Shown: positions 28,347 to 38,160 of the stretch, piece after piece
Layout: every line of letters begins with the position of its first letter
Numbering within the stretch: the stretch's first letter is position 1
Translations under genes and position numbers: made by a program
NCBI GenBank assembly: GCA_946622645.1
Contig: CAMOQF010000001.1
Coordinates: forward strand, 1 to 64,000
Reading direction: 5' to 3'
Length of the DNA: 64,000 nt
Origin: an uncultured Blautia sp.
GTDB lineage: Bacteria; Bacillota; Clostridia; Lachnospirales; Lachnospiraceae
The notes under the pieces: model-generated
The model's input: the letters and a program-made list of their open reading frames with translations, nothing else
Told to the model about the DNA's origin: nothing
The model's database searches: none

Positions 28347-30020
28347 TTATTCTACGGAAAGAATGTAATAGTAGACCGGCTGTCCGCCAGGATTTATGAC
28401 GATCTCCATGTCCGGATAGGCTTTGGTGATCTTCTGGTTCAGCTCTTCGACTTCTTCTTCCGTGGTCTCGGCGCCATAATATACGCTGATGACGCCAGCC
28501 TCTTCGGTAGTCATGGCTTCCAGCGTATCCAGGGCGACCTGGATTCTGTCCTCGCCGACAGCAAGGATGCCGTTGTCACCGACGCCCATGAAGTCCCCTT
28601 CATGGATCTCTTTGTTGTTGAGTCTGGTATCGCGGACCGCGTAGGTGATCTGACCGGTCTTTACGTACGACATCGCTTCTTCCATGGCGGAGAGGTTGTC
28701 TTCCGGAGAGTTTTCCTCCATAAAGCCGATCATGGCGGAGATGCCCTGGGGGATGGTCTTGGTCGGAACGACCATGATCTTTTTGTCCTTGGTCAGGTCC
28801 CGGGCCTGGTTGGCCGCCAGGATGATGTTCTTGTTGTTCGGCAGGATGAAAATGGTCTTTGCCCGTACGTGCTTGATCGCCTTCAGCATATCGTCCGTAC
28901 TGGGGTTCATGGTCTGGCCGCCTTCGATCAGATAGTCGACGCCCAGCTCACGGAAGATCTCCGAAAGTCCGTCTCCGGAGGAAACGGAGATAAAGCCGTA
29001 TTCCTTCATCGGCTTTTTGGCTTCATCCTCCTCCGCCTGGATGCGGGCGAGCTTTTCAGCGTCTTTGATGAGCTTTTCCTGATGCTCTTCGCGCATGTTG
29101 TCGACCTTCATCCGGGAAAGTTCGCCGTAGGTAAGACCTTTTTCAAATGCCTGTCCTGGATGGTTGGTGTGGACATGGACTTTTACGATCTCGTCGTCCG
29201 CGACGAGCACGATGGAATCGCCGATGGAGTTCAGGAAGGCTTTGAATTCATCCTCTTCTTCTTCCGAGAGCGGTTTTTTAAGAAGAACGATGAACTCGGT
29301 GCAGTAACCGAATTTAATCTCTTTTTCGGTATCCTCGGAGATCTTTGTCACGGCCGGGCGGGCTTCGCCGGGCGAAAAGCGGGCGTAATCGATATCTTTG
29401 CCCATGTAGCCGTCCAGAGCGCCATGCAGTACTTCCAGAAGGCCCTGTCCGCCGGAATCCACCACGCCTGCTTCCTTTAAAACGGGAAGCATATCCGGCG
29501 TTTTCAGGAGGGTCTCCTCCGCATGAACGATGATCTCGCGGAAGAAAGTCTCCAGATCATTCACATCCTCGCAGATCTCGGTGGCTTTTTCAGCCGCTTC
29601 TCTCGCAACGGTCAGGATGGTGCCTTCCTTTGGTTTCATGACTGCCTTGTAGGCTGTCTCGACCGCCTTTTCCATGGCTGCGGCCAGCATTTTTGCATCC
29701 AGCTGATGATGGTCTCTTACGCCGCGGGTCAGGCCGCGGAGAAGCTGAGACAAAATGACGCCGGAATTGCCCCGGGCCCCTCTGAGGGATCCGGAGGAGA
29801 TGGCTTTGCAAAGGCCTTCCATGGTGAGGTCTTCGTCCTTGATGGCGCAGACTTCCTGTACGGCGGAGATGATGGTAAGCGACATGTTTGTTCCGGTATC
29901 CCCGTCGGGAACCGGAAATACATTCAGTTCATTGATCCATTCTTTCTTAGATTCAAGATTCCGGGCTCCCGAGAGGAACATTCTGGAGAGCATCACGGCA
30001 TCTATGGTCGTGTTATTCAA
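28347..30020 (-). CDS. DAK2-domain FakA/YloV-type fatty acid kinase-like protein
   Basis: NVFPVPDGDTGTNMSLT, SLRGARGNSGVILSQLLRG, DSGGQGLLEVLHG. Confidence 0.93.
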   Translation of the reverse strand: MNNTTIDAVMLSRMFLSGARNLESKKEWINELNVFPVPDGDTGTNMSLTIISAVQEVCAIKDEDLTMEGLCKAISSGSLRGARGNSGVILSQLLRGLTRGVRDHHQLDAKMLAAAMEKAVETAYKAVMKPKEGTILTVAREAAEKATEICEDVNDLETFFREIIVHAEETLLKTPDMLPVLKEAGVVDSGGQGLLEVLHGALDGYMGKDIDYARFSPGEARPAVTKISEDTEKEIKFGYCTEFIVLLKKPLSEEEEDEFKAFLNSIGDSIVLVADDEIVKVHVHTNHPGQAFEKGLTYGELSRMKVDNMREEHQEKLIKDAEKLARIQAEEDEAKKPMKEYGFISVSSGDGLSEIFRELGVDYLIEGGQTMNPSTDDMLKAIKHVRAKTIFILPNNKNIILAANQARDLTKDKKIMVVPTKTIPQGISAMIGFMEENSPEDNLSAMEEAMSYVKTGQITYAVRDTRLNNKEIHEGDFMGVGDNGILAVGEDRIQVALDTLEAMTTEEAGVISVYYGAETTEEEVEELNQKITKAYPDMEIVINPGGQPVYYYILSVE

Positions 30021-30041
30021 AATCCCGTTCCTCCTCTGTTG

Positions 30042-30401
30042 TTAATCGATCACCCGAACGCCTTCCGCGAAAATGTTGATCTTTTCGATCTCCATACCGG
30101 TGAAGGCTTCCATTTTATATTTGACATTGTTGACCAGATTGTCCGCAATGGTGCTGATGCTGACGCCGAATGCGACGATCACATGAAAGTCAAGCTGGAT
30201 TTTATTATCAGGCGTGATCCGGACATTGATGCCATGCTTCAGGCTGTCTCCGCGAAGAAGCTTTACCAGGCCGTCCTTCATGCTGACGGCCGCCATGCCG
30301 ACGATGCCGAAGCATTCCACCGCGACGCTCCCGGCATAGGTGGCGATCACATCTGTATCGATCACGATGCGTCCTAATCCGGAATCAATACTTCCGTTCA
30401 T
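30042..30401 (-). CDS. Asp23/Gls24 family envelope stress response protein
   Basis: GRIVIDTDVIATYAGSVAVECFGIVGMA...VRITPDNKIQLDFHVIVAFGVSISTIADNLVNNVKYKMEAFTG. Confidence 0.92.
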   Translation of the reverse strand: MNGSIDSGLGRIVIDTDVIATYAGSVAVECFGIVGMAAVSMKDGLVKLLRGDSLKHGINVRITPDNKIQLDFHVIVAFGVSISTIADNLVNNVKYKMEAFTGMEIEKINIFAEGVRVID

Positions 30402-30503
30402 AAGATACCTCCTAATTCATTCTTAATAAATGATGATTCAGTGGTATTATACCGTGTTTTACCAAAAAAGAAAACAATATTTTTCCAATTTATGATTTTT
30501 CCC

Positions 30504-30532
30504 TTGCAAAAGCCATTTTCATCTGTTAGAAT
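30504..30532 (+). promoter_or_regulatory. Probable sigma-A promoter of rpmB
   Basis: TTGCAA (30504-30509), 17-nt spacer, TAGAAT (30527-30532). Confidence 0.7.
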
Positions 30533-30569
30533 AAGGAATGTTGAAAACATGAGTCAAGGAGGTGCAGTC

Positions 30570-30758
30570 ATGGCCAGATGTGCAATTTGTGATAAAGGCG
30601 CTCATTTTGGAAATAACGTGAGTCATTCACATAGAAGATCCAATAAAATGTGGAAATCCAATATCAAATCCGTTCGTGTTAAGCTTGCAAGCGGAGCCAA
30701 CAAGAAAATGTACGTTTGTACTTCTTGTCTCAGATCCGGCAGAGTAGAACGCGCATAA
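30570..30758 (+). CDS. rpmB: 50S ribosomal protein L28
   Basis: MARCAICDKGAHFGNNVSHSHRRSNKMWKSNIKSVRVKLASGANKKMYVCTSCLRSGRVERA; AAGGAGGTG upstream. Confidence 0.97.
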   Translation: MARCAICDKGAHFGNNVSHSHRRSNKMWKSNIKSVRVKLASGANKKMYVCTSCLRSGRVERA

Positions 30759-30780
30759 GAGCGATTATCATGCTGAACAA

Positions 30781-30815
30781 AACGCCCTCACAAGTGTGAG
30801 GGCGTCTTTTTTACT
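30781..30815 (+). terminator. Rho-independent terminator after rpmB, possibly bidirectional
   Basis: ACGCCCTCACAAGTGTGAGGGCGT followed by CTTTTTT; AAAA on the other flank. Confidence 0.9.
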
Positions 30816-30827
30816 CTGTACGCTTTA

Positions 30828-31232
30828 TTATTCCTGGTTTTCTCCCTTAGATTCTTCCGGCGTATGAATGACGATCTCATCGGGGACGTCATCCGCGGAT
30901 CCCGGCGCAAATTTGTTGACCAGATCGGGAACCATGTCAAGCACCTTGTTCAGATTGCTCTGGTTTTTGATATTGACAAGCTTGGTGCTGCCGTTATGGA
31001 TCACCAGCAGGGCACACGGCGTCATCTTTCCGCCGATCCCGCCGCCGTCATTGTTCTTTTTTTCTCCTCCGAAGGCACCTGCCCCGGCACCGAAGGAAAT
31101 GTCCATCAGGGGAAGTATAGTGACATCTCCCACATGAATGGCATCTCCCACCACCGTCTTGGCGGAAAACACGCTGTCCATTCCCTGGAATAACGAACTG
31201 ACTGTCTCTCTGAAGTTATTTCCCTGTGCCAT
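30828..31232 (-). CDS. GerW/YtfJ-family sporulation protein
   Basis: NFRETVSSLFQGMDSVFSAKTVVGDAIHVGDVTILPLMDISFGAGAGAFG. Confidence 0.93.
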   Translation of the reverse strand: MAQGNNFRETVSSLFQGMDSVFSAKTVVGDAIHVGDVTILPLMDISFGAGAGAFGGEKKNNDGGGIGGKMTPCALLVIHNGSTKLVNIKNQSNLNKVLDMVPDLVNKFAPGSADDVPDEIVIHTPEESKGENQE

Positions 31233-31233
31233 C

Positions 31234-32208
31234 TTATTCCTCCTTCAAAGGTATGGTCTTGTTTTTGGTTTTCAGTTTTTTCAGAACAAAACGAATATTT
31301 TTGCTGAGCAGTATCTTGAGTCCCGCCAGTACAAAAGCACAGCCGTACACCCGGCCCTTGGCCGTCAGTTCCCCCGCTGCGAAATCTCTGCATTCAAACG
31401 AGGGATGAAGCACGACATTGTTTTTATGGAAGGGAACCGTCATGGCAAAAGCGCCTGTGACGCGTCCCGTCAGAGACGGATCTTCACTGCCGAAGGATAT
31501 CTCGCCCCACATCCGGGTCGGAAGCACATGGCGGATGAGGAATCCGGCTTCCCGAAGCACCAGGGCGATTGCTTCCTGCGTCCTTTCGTCAAAAATGAAA
31601 TCATGCCACCAGGCCGCGGTGGCCCAGGTATGCCGGATCTGATCCAGTACGGCGGCGGCCTTATCCTTTATTCCGGTAAATACGCCTTTGATCTTTCCAA
31701 AAAGGGAAGTTTTTGGTGATGCGCCGCTGTCTGCAGCCGTGTCTTTGTCAGGTACAGGCTCCTCCTCCGGAGCAGGCAGAGCGGGGGGCTCGTCTTTCGC
31801 TTCCGAAAGGGTATCCGGCTCCTCCGGGAGGCTTTCTTTTTCCTCGGGAGCCGTATCTTTTTCCTCCTGGATCCAGACGGATTCTTCTGCCTCAGGCTCT
31901 TTTTCCTGCGCTCTTGGTTCATTTTTATCCCCGAGCAGGAACTTGTCAAGCGGGATCCCGAAAAGCCTTACTTTAATATCGGTATCATGATCCTGATAGA
32001 TCACTTTGACCCACGCGCCCCCGAACAGCCAGCTCACGCCGGCGTCCGCCTGAGCCTGGCTGAACTTCATCTCTTCCGTCTTGGCCGCGTGAAAACGGTA
32101 GCGGACCGGACAGAACAAAAGCAGAAGCACTGCCAGAAGAAGCAGGCCGAGAAGGATCCCCAGGATGATCAGGATGATTTTCAGGATTGTCCATAGGATG
32201 TGCGCCAT
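31234..32208 (-). CDS. DUF2953 (YtfI-like) membrane protein
   Basis: N-terminal TM segment then CPVRYRF..; Glu/Pro-rich linker; FGSEDPSLTGRVTGAFA; paired with GerW gene. Confidence 0.85.
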   Translation of the reverse strand: MAHILWTILKIILIILGILLGLLLLAVLLLLFCPVRYRFHAAKTEEMKFSQAQADAGVSWLFGGAWVKVIYQDHDTDIKVRLFGIPLDKFLLGDKNEPRAQEKEPEAEESVWIQEEKDTAPEEKESLPEEPDTLSEAKDEPPALPAPEEEPVPDKDTAADSGASPKTSLFGKIKGVFTGIKDKAAAVLDQIRHTWATAAWWHDFIFDERTQEAIALVLREAGFLIRHVLPTRMWGEISFGSEDPSLTGRVTGAFAMTVPFHKNNVVLHPSFECRDFAAGELTAKGRVYGCAFVLAGLKILLSKNIRFVLKKLKTKNKTIPLKEE

Positions 32209-32212
32209 GCTC

Positions 32213-32524
32213 TCACCTGTTTTTTATGTATTCTTTGAGGTCGAACCCTTTTTTCTTTCTGACCATGCCTTCCACGATCTTTTTGACCAGGTCGATGGCC
32301 TCTTTTTTCCCTTTGGCCATGCCTATGATCAGAGGACAGCTGTCATAAAGACTCCGCTGTATCAGAAGGTTCGCAGGGATCAGCTCGCAGATGTTGTCCG
32401 GATTGTTCGACAAAGTGACAAGCCAGATGCCATTCGCGGCATGACCCGCGTCGATCTTTGACTGGATGGCCACATTGCCGTGGATGCCGTCAGAGATATA
32501 ATAATGATCCAGCCAGTGCAGCAT
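32213..32524 (-). CDS. Conserved-looking hypothetical protein
   Basis: Likely start MLHWLDHYYISDGIHGNVAIQSKIDAGHAANGIWLVTLSNNPDN inside listed ORF. Confidence 0.7.
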   Translation of the reverse strand: MLHWLDHYYISDGIHGNVAIQSKIDAGHAANGIWLVTLSNNPDNICELIPANLLIQRSLYDSCPLIIGMAKGKKEAIDLVKKIVEGMVRKKKGFDLKEYIKNR

Positions 32525-32555
32525 GTCTGTTCTCCTGTGTGAGGACCTGAAAGGC

Positions 32556-33011
32556 TCAATAATATTTTCTGGTTCCGGGCCACTCGTGGGCTTTCCGGAG
32601 CTCCTGGTATTCCTGGTACGCTTTTTCAACGATCTGTTTTTCGTTGGCGAAGCGGAGCAGATGGATCACTTCGTGATATTTATAGTATCCTGAGTCTACA
32701 AAGAATTCTTCTCTTTGCGGGCGGCTATGATAATTATCTGCCGTCATCAGAAACCAGTGCACTTCTTTGGATACCATGTCTTCCGGCACGTTGAAGCTGT
32801 ACTGGCTTTTTCCGATGTATTTGACGATGGCTGCCCTGACGCCGGATTCCTCACGGACTTCGCGCAGAGCGGTCTCTTCATGGGTCTCTCCTTCTTCCAC
32901 GGTTCCTTTGGGAAGCACCCATCCTTCATAGCGGTTTTTGTAAGATTTGTACAGAGCCAGAATCTTACCTCGATGAATTACCACACCCCCGCAGCTTGTT
33001 GCCTCGATCAT
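32556..33011 (-). CDS. NUDIX hydrolase
   Basis: GTVEEGETHEETALREVREESGV (Nudix box). Confidence 0.93.
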   Translation of the reverse strand: MIEATSCGGVVIHRGKILALYKSYKNRYEGWVLPKGTVEEGETHEETALREVREESGVRAAIVKYIGKSQYSFNVPEDMVSKEVHWFLMTADNYHSRPQREEFFVDSGYYKYHEVIHLLRFANEKQIVEKAYQEYQELRKAHEWPGTRKYY

Positions 33012-33050
33012 TGCACAACCTCCTGCATGTGTGTGTCAAAAACTGTATCT

Positions 33051-33079
33051 AGTATACATCTTTTTTTTACACCTGACAA
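33051..33079 (-). promoter_or_regulatory. Probable sigma-A promoter for NUDIX operon
   Basis: Minus TTGTCA-17 nt-TATACT (TGACAA 33074-33079, AGTATA 33051-33056). Confidence 0.65.
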
Positions 33080-33082
33080 GGT

Positions 33083-34612
33083 TTAATGTAATGAATAATA
33101 CTGGTCGAAGATGACGCCTGCGATGGGAACGGCTGCATCGGAACCGGTGCCGCCCCCTTCGACGATGACCGCGAGGGCGATGTCGGGATCTTCTGCGTCA
33201 GCGTACCCGATGAACCAGGAGTGAGAAGACCCGTCTTCATCATATTCGGCGGAGCCTGTCTTGCCTGCGGCCGTGTAGCCGCGGCCGTTCAGGGCGGAGG
33301 CGGTTCCGCTCTGTACGACGCCCTGCATGAGCTTGCCGAGCAGATTGGCTTCGTTCAGGCTCATGATGCGTTTGTAGGAGGATGGTTTTGTCGTTTTGAT
33401 GGTATCTCCGCTGCTGTTCCGGATCGAATCCACCAGCGTCGGCTTCATTACGGTACCGCCGTTTGCCACGGCGCAGGCAAGGAGAGCCATATGGGCCGGT
33501 GAAACCAGAGTGTTCCCCTGACCGATGGAGGTCTGCATGATGAGCGCCACCGGAGAAGAGCCTGTCAGAGAAAATGTGCTTTTCCGGTAATTGTCGAAAG
33601 GCAGCTTTTTGTTGAACAGCAGGTCCTCAGCCGTCTGCCTGAGAGAGGTGCCTCCCAGGTCTGTCCCGATCTCCGCGAAGGCACAGTTGCAGGAGTTTGC
33701 AAAGGCCGAATACAGATTTTCCGGGCCGTGGGCCGTCTCTTTGTAGCAGTGGATGGTATGGTCTTCCTGGGTGATGGTCCCTTCGCAGAGATAGGAATAC
33801 CCCTCAAGGGTCCCTTTTTTACGGAAATAATCCAGAGCAGTCACCAGCTTGAAAGTGGAACCGGGAGGATACGCTCCGTTGGTCACCCTGTTGAGAAGGC
33901 TGGAGTCATTGGCGTCCGCCACCAGATTGTCCCAGTTGAAATCCAGGTAATTCGGATCAAAATCCGGTTTGCTGACCATGCACAGGATGCGGCCCGTCTT
34001 CGGTTCAAGGGCAATGATGGCTCCTCTTCTGTCTCCAAGGGCGTTGTACGCCGCCATCTGAAGCGGAACGCTCAAAGAAGTGATCACATTGTCCCCCTGG
34101 TTTTTGCGGCCGTGATACTCGTTCTTGATCTGGTCGATAAAAAACTCATGGGAGGAAAGCAGGTTAAAGTTGACTTCCGACTCGAGGCCGCTCTTTCCAT
34201 GGGTGTCAAAGCCCACGACATGGGCGAACATGGCTCCATACGGATAGACTCTCTGCTCCGTCCCGTCCTCATAGACGTAAGTCTGGGCCAGGATCTCTCC
34301 GTCCGCCGAAAGGATATTCCCTCGTACGACTCGGTCCGAGAAGGTATCCTGCCGGGTGTTGTACGGGCTGTTGATAAAGTCATCGCTCTCGGAAACGTTG
34401 AACCAGACCAGATACCCGATCAGGGACAGGAAGATCAGGATGAAAAAGACGGAAACATACGTATATTCACGGTTCCCCGGTCTTTTTTCAGTCGATGGTC
34501 CTTCTTGCTCTCGGTACGCCTGCGCGTCTTCTTCTGTTGTTCTCTTCCTGCTCTTCGGCTCTTCTTCGAGCCTCCTGCCGTAATCTTTCAATCTCTTCAT
34601 CCTCTTCTTCAC
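33083..34612 (-). CDS. Penicillin-binding protein, class B-like transpeptidase
   Basis: GAYPPGSTFKLVTALDY (SxxK), ANSCNCAF (SxN), GYTAAGKTGSAEYD (KTG). Confidence 0.94.
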   Translation of the reverse strand: MKKRMKRLKDYGRRLEEEPKSRKRTTEEDAQAYREQEGPSTEKRPGNREYTYVSVFFILIFLSLIGYLVWFNVSESDDFINSPYNTRQDTFSDRVVRGNILSADGEILAQTYVYEDGTEQRVYPYGAMFAHVVGFDTHGKSGLESEVNFNLLSSHEFFIDQIKNEYHGRKNQGDNVITSLSVPLQMAAYNALGDRRGAIIALEPKTGRILCMVSKPDFDPNYLDFNWDNLVADANDSSLLNRVTNGAYPPGSTFKLVTALDYFRKKGTLEGYSYLCEGTITQEDHTIHCYKETAHGPENLYSAFANSCNCAFAEIGTDLGGTSLRQTAEDLLFNKKLPFDNYRKSTFSLTGSSPVALIMQTSIGQGNTLVSPAHMALLACAVANGGTVMKPTLVDSIRNSSGDTIKTTKPSSYKRIMSLNEANLLGKLMQGVVQSGTASALNGRGYTAAGKTGSAEYDEDGSSHSWFIGYADAEDPDIALAVIVEGGGTGSDAAVPIAGVIFDQYYSLH

Positions 34613-35888
34613 GCAGGATATACAGTCCCTGAATGATGGACATCATGATCAGCGTGCTGATCACGGAGGTGCCTCCGTAGCTTACCAAAGGAAGGGTCAC
34701 GCCGGTCAGCGGGATAAACTTGGTCACGCCTCCGATGGTCAGAAAGACCTGGAAGGCATATTCCGTGCCGAGGCCTAAGGCCACCAGCTTGTAAAACGGA
34801 TTTTTGATCCGCAGCGAGATGTTGACGATCATCAGGAAAAGGCTCATGCACACCAGGATCAGGCAGATCCCGAAGATTCCGCCGAGCTCCTCGCATATCG
34901 CGGAAAAAATGAGGTCGTTTTTGACCACAGGGATCTTTTCCGGCGACCCCTGGCAAAGTCCCATGCCGAACCATCCGCCGGTGCCGATGGCAAAGAGGGA
35001 CTGTACGATCTGGTATCCTTCGTTCTCATAGACTGACATCGGATCCTTCCATGCGCTGACCCTCTGCCGCACATGGCCGAACAGCTGATAGGCGGCCGCC
35101 GAAGCAGCGGCGCCCGACAGAGCGCCTGCCGCGAGCAGGGACGCTTTTCGCGTGGTCACATAGATCATGACCAGGTAGGTAACAAAGAAGATCAGCGCGC
35201 TGCCAAGATCCCGGCTGATCACAAGGATCACCACATGCAGGGCTGCGACGACAGACGCAATGATCACACGTTTCAGCGTCACAGTCCGGCACAGGGCAGA
35301 AGCCATGAAGAACACGAAGGTGATCTTGATGACTTCCGACGGCTGGATGCCAAGGAGGGACAGTTTGGCGCCGTAGCTGGTCCTTGCCAGCACAAAGACG
35401 GCCCCCAGCATGATGATCCCGACAGCGGCATAGAGCCAGGTGAGTTTTTTCAAAAACCGCATTTTCCTGATCAGGAACGGGATCAGGAGGGCCAGCGCGC
35501 CTCCGCCCGCCGCGATCAGGAGCTGACGGTTGGCCGCATCCTGGTCCAGCCTGCACAGCATGATGAAACCGACGCTCTGCAGCATGCACATGTTGTTCAG
35601 GAGCAGCATGGAGGCTTTTCTATAGAACACCCTGTACAGGGACAGAAGAACCGAAAAATACGTCATCATAAGGATATAGAAGACGATGACTTCCATCCTC
35701 CGGGTCTTGAGCCAGATCACGAGGAACGCTATGGTGTCCATCGTGACGATCAGAAGGATCTGCTTGTTCAGCGATTCTGTCTGATCATGCCTCTTCTGGC
35801 GGACCACCTGATAAAAACAGTAAAAGGTGTAGACCACCATCAGGGTGAGGATCACATATTTGGATAATTCAACCGTTACATTGAGCAT
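34488..35888 (-). CDS. FtsW/RodA/SpoVE family protein
   Basis: LLGIQPSEVIKITFVFFMA; SRDLGSALIFFVTYLVMIYVT; FIPLTGVTLPLVSYGGTSVIST. Confidence 0.95.
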   Translation of the reverse strand: MLNVTVELSKYVILTLMVVYTFYCFYQVVRQKRHDQTESLNKQILLIVTMDTIAFLVIWLKTRRMEVIVFYILMMTYFSVLLSLYRVFYRKASMLLLNNMCMLQSVGFIMLCRLDQDAANRQLLIAAGGGALALLIPFLIRKMRFLKKLTWLYAAVGIIMLGAVFVLARTSYGAKLSLLGIQPSEVIKITFVFFMASALCRTVTLKRVIIASVVAALHVVILVISRDLGSALIFFVTYLVMIYVTTRKASLLAAGALSGAAASAAAYQLFGHVRQRVSAWKDPMSVYENEGYQIVQSLFAIGTGGWFGMGLCQGSPEKIPVVKNDLIFSAICEELGGIFGICLILVCMSLFLMIVNISLRIKNPFYKLVALGLGTEYAFQVFLTIGGVTKFIPLTGVTLPLVSYGGTSVISTLIMMSIIQGLYILREEEDEEIERLRQEARRRAEEQEENNRRRRAGVPRARRTID

Positions 35889-35891
35889 TGG

Positions 35892-38084
35892 TTAGACTAC
35901 TCCTCGTCTGAAATGTCCTCTGGTAAGTGTCAGAGAGTTTTCCGGTACGGCGCCATCCCTGTAAGCTGCTCTGAAGACCGCGAGGATCTTCCTGGCTTCC
36001 TCTCCTCTTTCTGTCGTAAAGGAAAGGCGTACAGCAGAAGGCTGCAGTTTCAGGACTCTTTCACTTTCTTTCAGGAGGCCTGTGGGGATGCTGTTATAGA
36101 TGATATTATAACAATGCCGGTCTCCGTCTGTATCCTTGGCTTTTCCTGGGCGGCAGACACACTGCACGGGGAATTTCGCCCGGGTCCTGTCCGTGAGGGT
36201 CAGAAGTCTCTCGTCACGCGTACAGCGGTCCAGGTTTTTCTGCAGGCACTGGACGCTCACCATCATGGGCGAACGGCCGTACACGATGATCTCGGAGACA
36301 TACGGATCGCGGCCGGAAAGCTCCCGCTCGTTCAGTTCCAGCGGCGCGGTGAGCCTTTGAAAGCCTTTTTCCTTCCAGAAACGGATCGCTTCATTGTTCC
36401 AGGTGTAGAGTGAAGCATCCAGCACACAGCAGGACGCCAGTCCCCATTCATGGAACGATGCCGCCATCTCCAGATCCCGGCAGACAAATCCGGAAAGCCC
36501 TTTCTGCAGATATTCCTGCATTTCTTTCCGGAAAGACGGCGGAAGGACGCCTCTGTTGATCTGCGGAAGGTTCAGAAAGACGGCAGGGTGTTCCGATCCG
36601 GACGCTTTTAACGTATCGAGGCAGTGATCCAAAGCCTGCCAGGGAACGTACAGGCAGTCTATGCCGTTTTCATGCAGCATGGCTTCCGCCTGTTCTTTTG
36701 TTTCACAGGAGACCGTCAGCAGACACTGTATGCTGTCTCCCTCGACCCTCTTCTGTGCCGGCAGAAGTTCTTCTTTCACAGGACAGGAAGTCCTTCTGTA
36801 TGGATGAAGGATCTCTTCTGACAAGGCCTGGATGGCTTTTCGTCGCAGGTCGTTCAGCTCTCCCATGCTGATAAAGATATCCGGATCCATGTTCACAGAA
36901 AGGTTCTCCCAGAAAAAATGCGTCTCCCCGAGACGGTCCATCTGCTTCCGGATCCTTTCTTCCGATACCGGAGAGGAAACCGCCTCCTGCACAGGCGTGC
37001 CCTTCAGGCTGATCTTGTACTCTCCGGCTTTCAGGCGCAGAATCGAAGGCTCTGTTTTATGCAGGGTCAGTTCTCCCTTGACCGGGATACGGACGGGACT
37101 GGGCACTGTCCCCTCTCCGGAGGTCTTTTTGTCCGGATAAAAATCAATCATGTGAGGGCCTTTCGGCTTCCGGTAATAGCCTTCCGAAGAGCCTCCTCTG
37201 GAAAACAGGTCCGTAAGAGTCTTCAGATCAGCCGGATCGACCCGGTATCCTTCTCTTCCGTTCCGGAGGTACAGGTCCAGATATTTCCGGTAGATCGCGG
37301 TCACGCCGGATGCGTAAGCGGGCTGTTTCATGCGCCCTTCGATCTTGAGAGAACATACGCCCGATTCCAGTATATCCGGCAGAAGCGATACCGCGCACAT
37401 ATCCTTGGGGCTTAAGGGGCAGAATTCACCCCTGGTTCCTTTTGACGGGAAGCTGCCGTTTTTGTATGGAAGCCGGCATGGCTGCGCACAGCGGCCGCGG
37501 TTTCCGCTCCTGCCGCCGATCAGGCTGCTCATCAGACATCTGCCGGAATAACAGTAACAGAGCGCCCCGTGGATAAAAGCCTCCAGTTCCATCTCCGGGC
37601 AGGCTGCCTTGATCTGCTGAAGCTCTTTCAGGGAAAGCTCACGGGCGGTCACGACACGTCTGACGCCTTCATTCCACAAAAACCGTACGCCCTCCGGCCC
37701 GGTCACATTCATCTGTGTGCTTGCGTGCAGGGAGAGTTCCGGGAACCACCGCTTTATACACGACAGAACGCCCATATCCTGTACCAGGACCGCATCCAGG
37801 CCTGCTTCGTAAAGAGGCGCCAGATAGTCGTAGAGGGTCGTGCTCAGTTCTTCTTCTTTTAACAGCGTATTGACGGTCAGATACAGCTTTCTGCCGTACA
37901 GATGGACAAAATCAATGGCTTTCAGCAGCTCTTCACGGTCAAAGTTTCTGGCGTAAGCCCGGGCGCCGAAAAGATCGCCTCCCAGATAGACCGCATCGGC
38001 CCCAGCATAGACGACGGCCTGCAGCCCTTCAAAAGAACCGGCCGGAGCCAACAGCTCTGCTTTTGTACTGTTTTTTTCTGACAT
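35892..38084 (-). CDS. U32 family peptidase
   Basis: KAELLAPAGSFEGLQAVVYAGADAVYLGGDLFGARAYARNF; YCYSGRCLMSSLIGGRSGNRGRCAQPCRLPY. Confidence 0.95.
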   Translation of the reverse strand: MSEKNSTKAELLAPAGSFEGLQAVVYAGADAVYLGGDLFGARAYARNFDREELLKAIDFVHLYGRKLYLTVNTLLKEEELSTTLYDYLAPLYEAGLDAVLVQDMGVLSCIKRWFPELSLHASTQMNVTGPEGVRFLWNEGVRRVVTARELSLKELQQIKAACPEMELEAFIHGALCYCYSGRCLMSSLIGGRSGNRGRCAQPCRLPYKNGSFPSKGTRGEFCPLSPKDMCAVSLLPDILESGVCSLKIEGRMKQPAYASGVTAIYRKYLDLYLRNGREGYRVDPADLKTLTDLFSRGGSSEGYYRKPKGPHMIDFYPDKKTSGEGTVPSPVRIPVKGELTLHKTEPSILRLKAGEYKISLKGTPVQEAVSSPVSEERIRKQMDRLGETHFFWENLSVNMDPDIFISMGELNDLRRKAIQALSEEILHPYRRTSCPVKEELLPAQKRVEGDSIQCLLTVSCETKEQAEAMLHENGIDCLYVPWQALDHCLDTLKASGSEHPAVFLNLPQINRGVLPPSFRKEMQEYLQKGLSGFVCRDLEMAASFHEWGLASCCVLDASLYTWNNEAIRFWKEKGFQRLTAPLELNERELSGRDPYVSEIIVYGRSPMMVSVQCLQKNLDRCTRDERLLTLTDRTRAKFPVQCVCRPGKAKDTDGDRHCYNIIYNSIPTGLLKESERVLKLQPSAVRLSFTTERGEEARKILAVFRAAYRDGAVPENSLTLTRGHFRRGVV

Positions 38085-38117
38085 ATCCTTCCCTCAGATC
38101 CGAAAATCGCGTTCTAC

Positions 38118-38149
38118 CAAAAACGGGGCTGTCGCTTAGGACAACCCCG
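38118..38149 (-). terminator. Rho-independent terminator downstream of zapA
   Basis: Minus CGGGGTTGTC CTAAGC GACAGCCCCG TTTTT. Confidence 0.88.
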
Positions 38150-38160
38150 GTCTCGTCATA

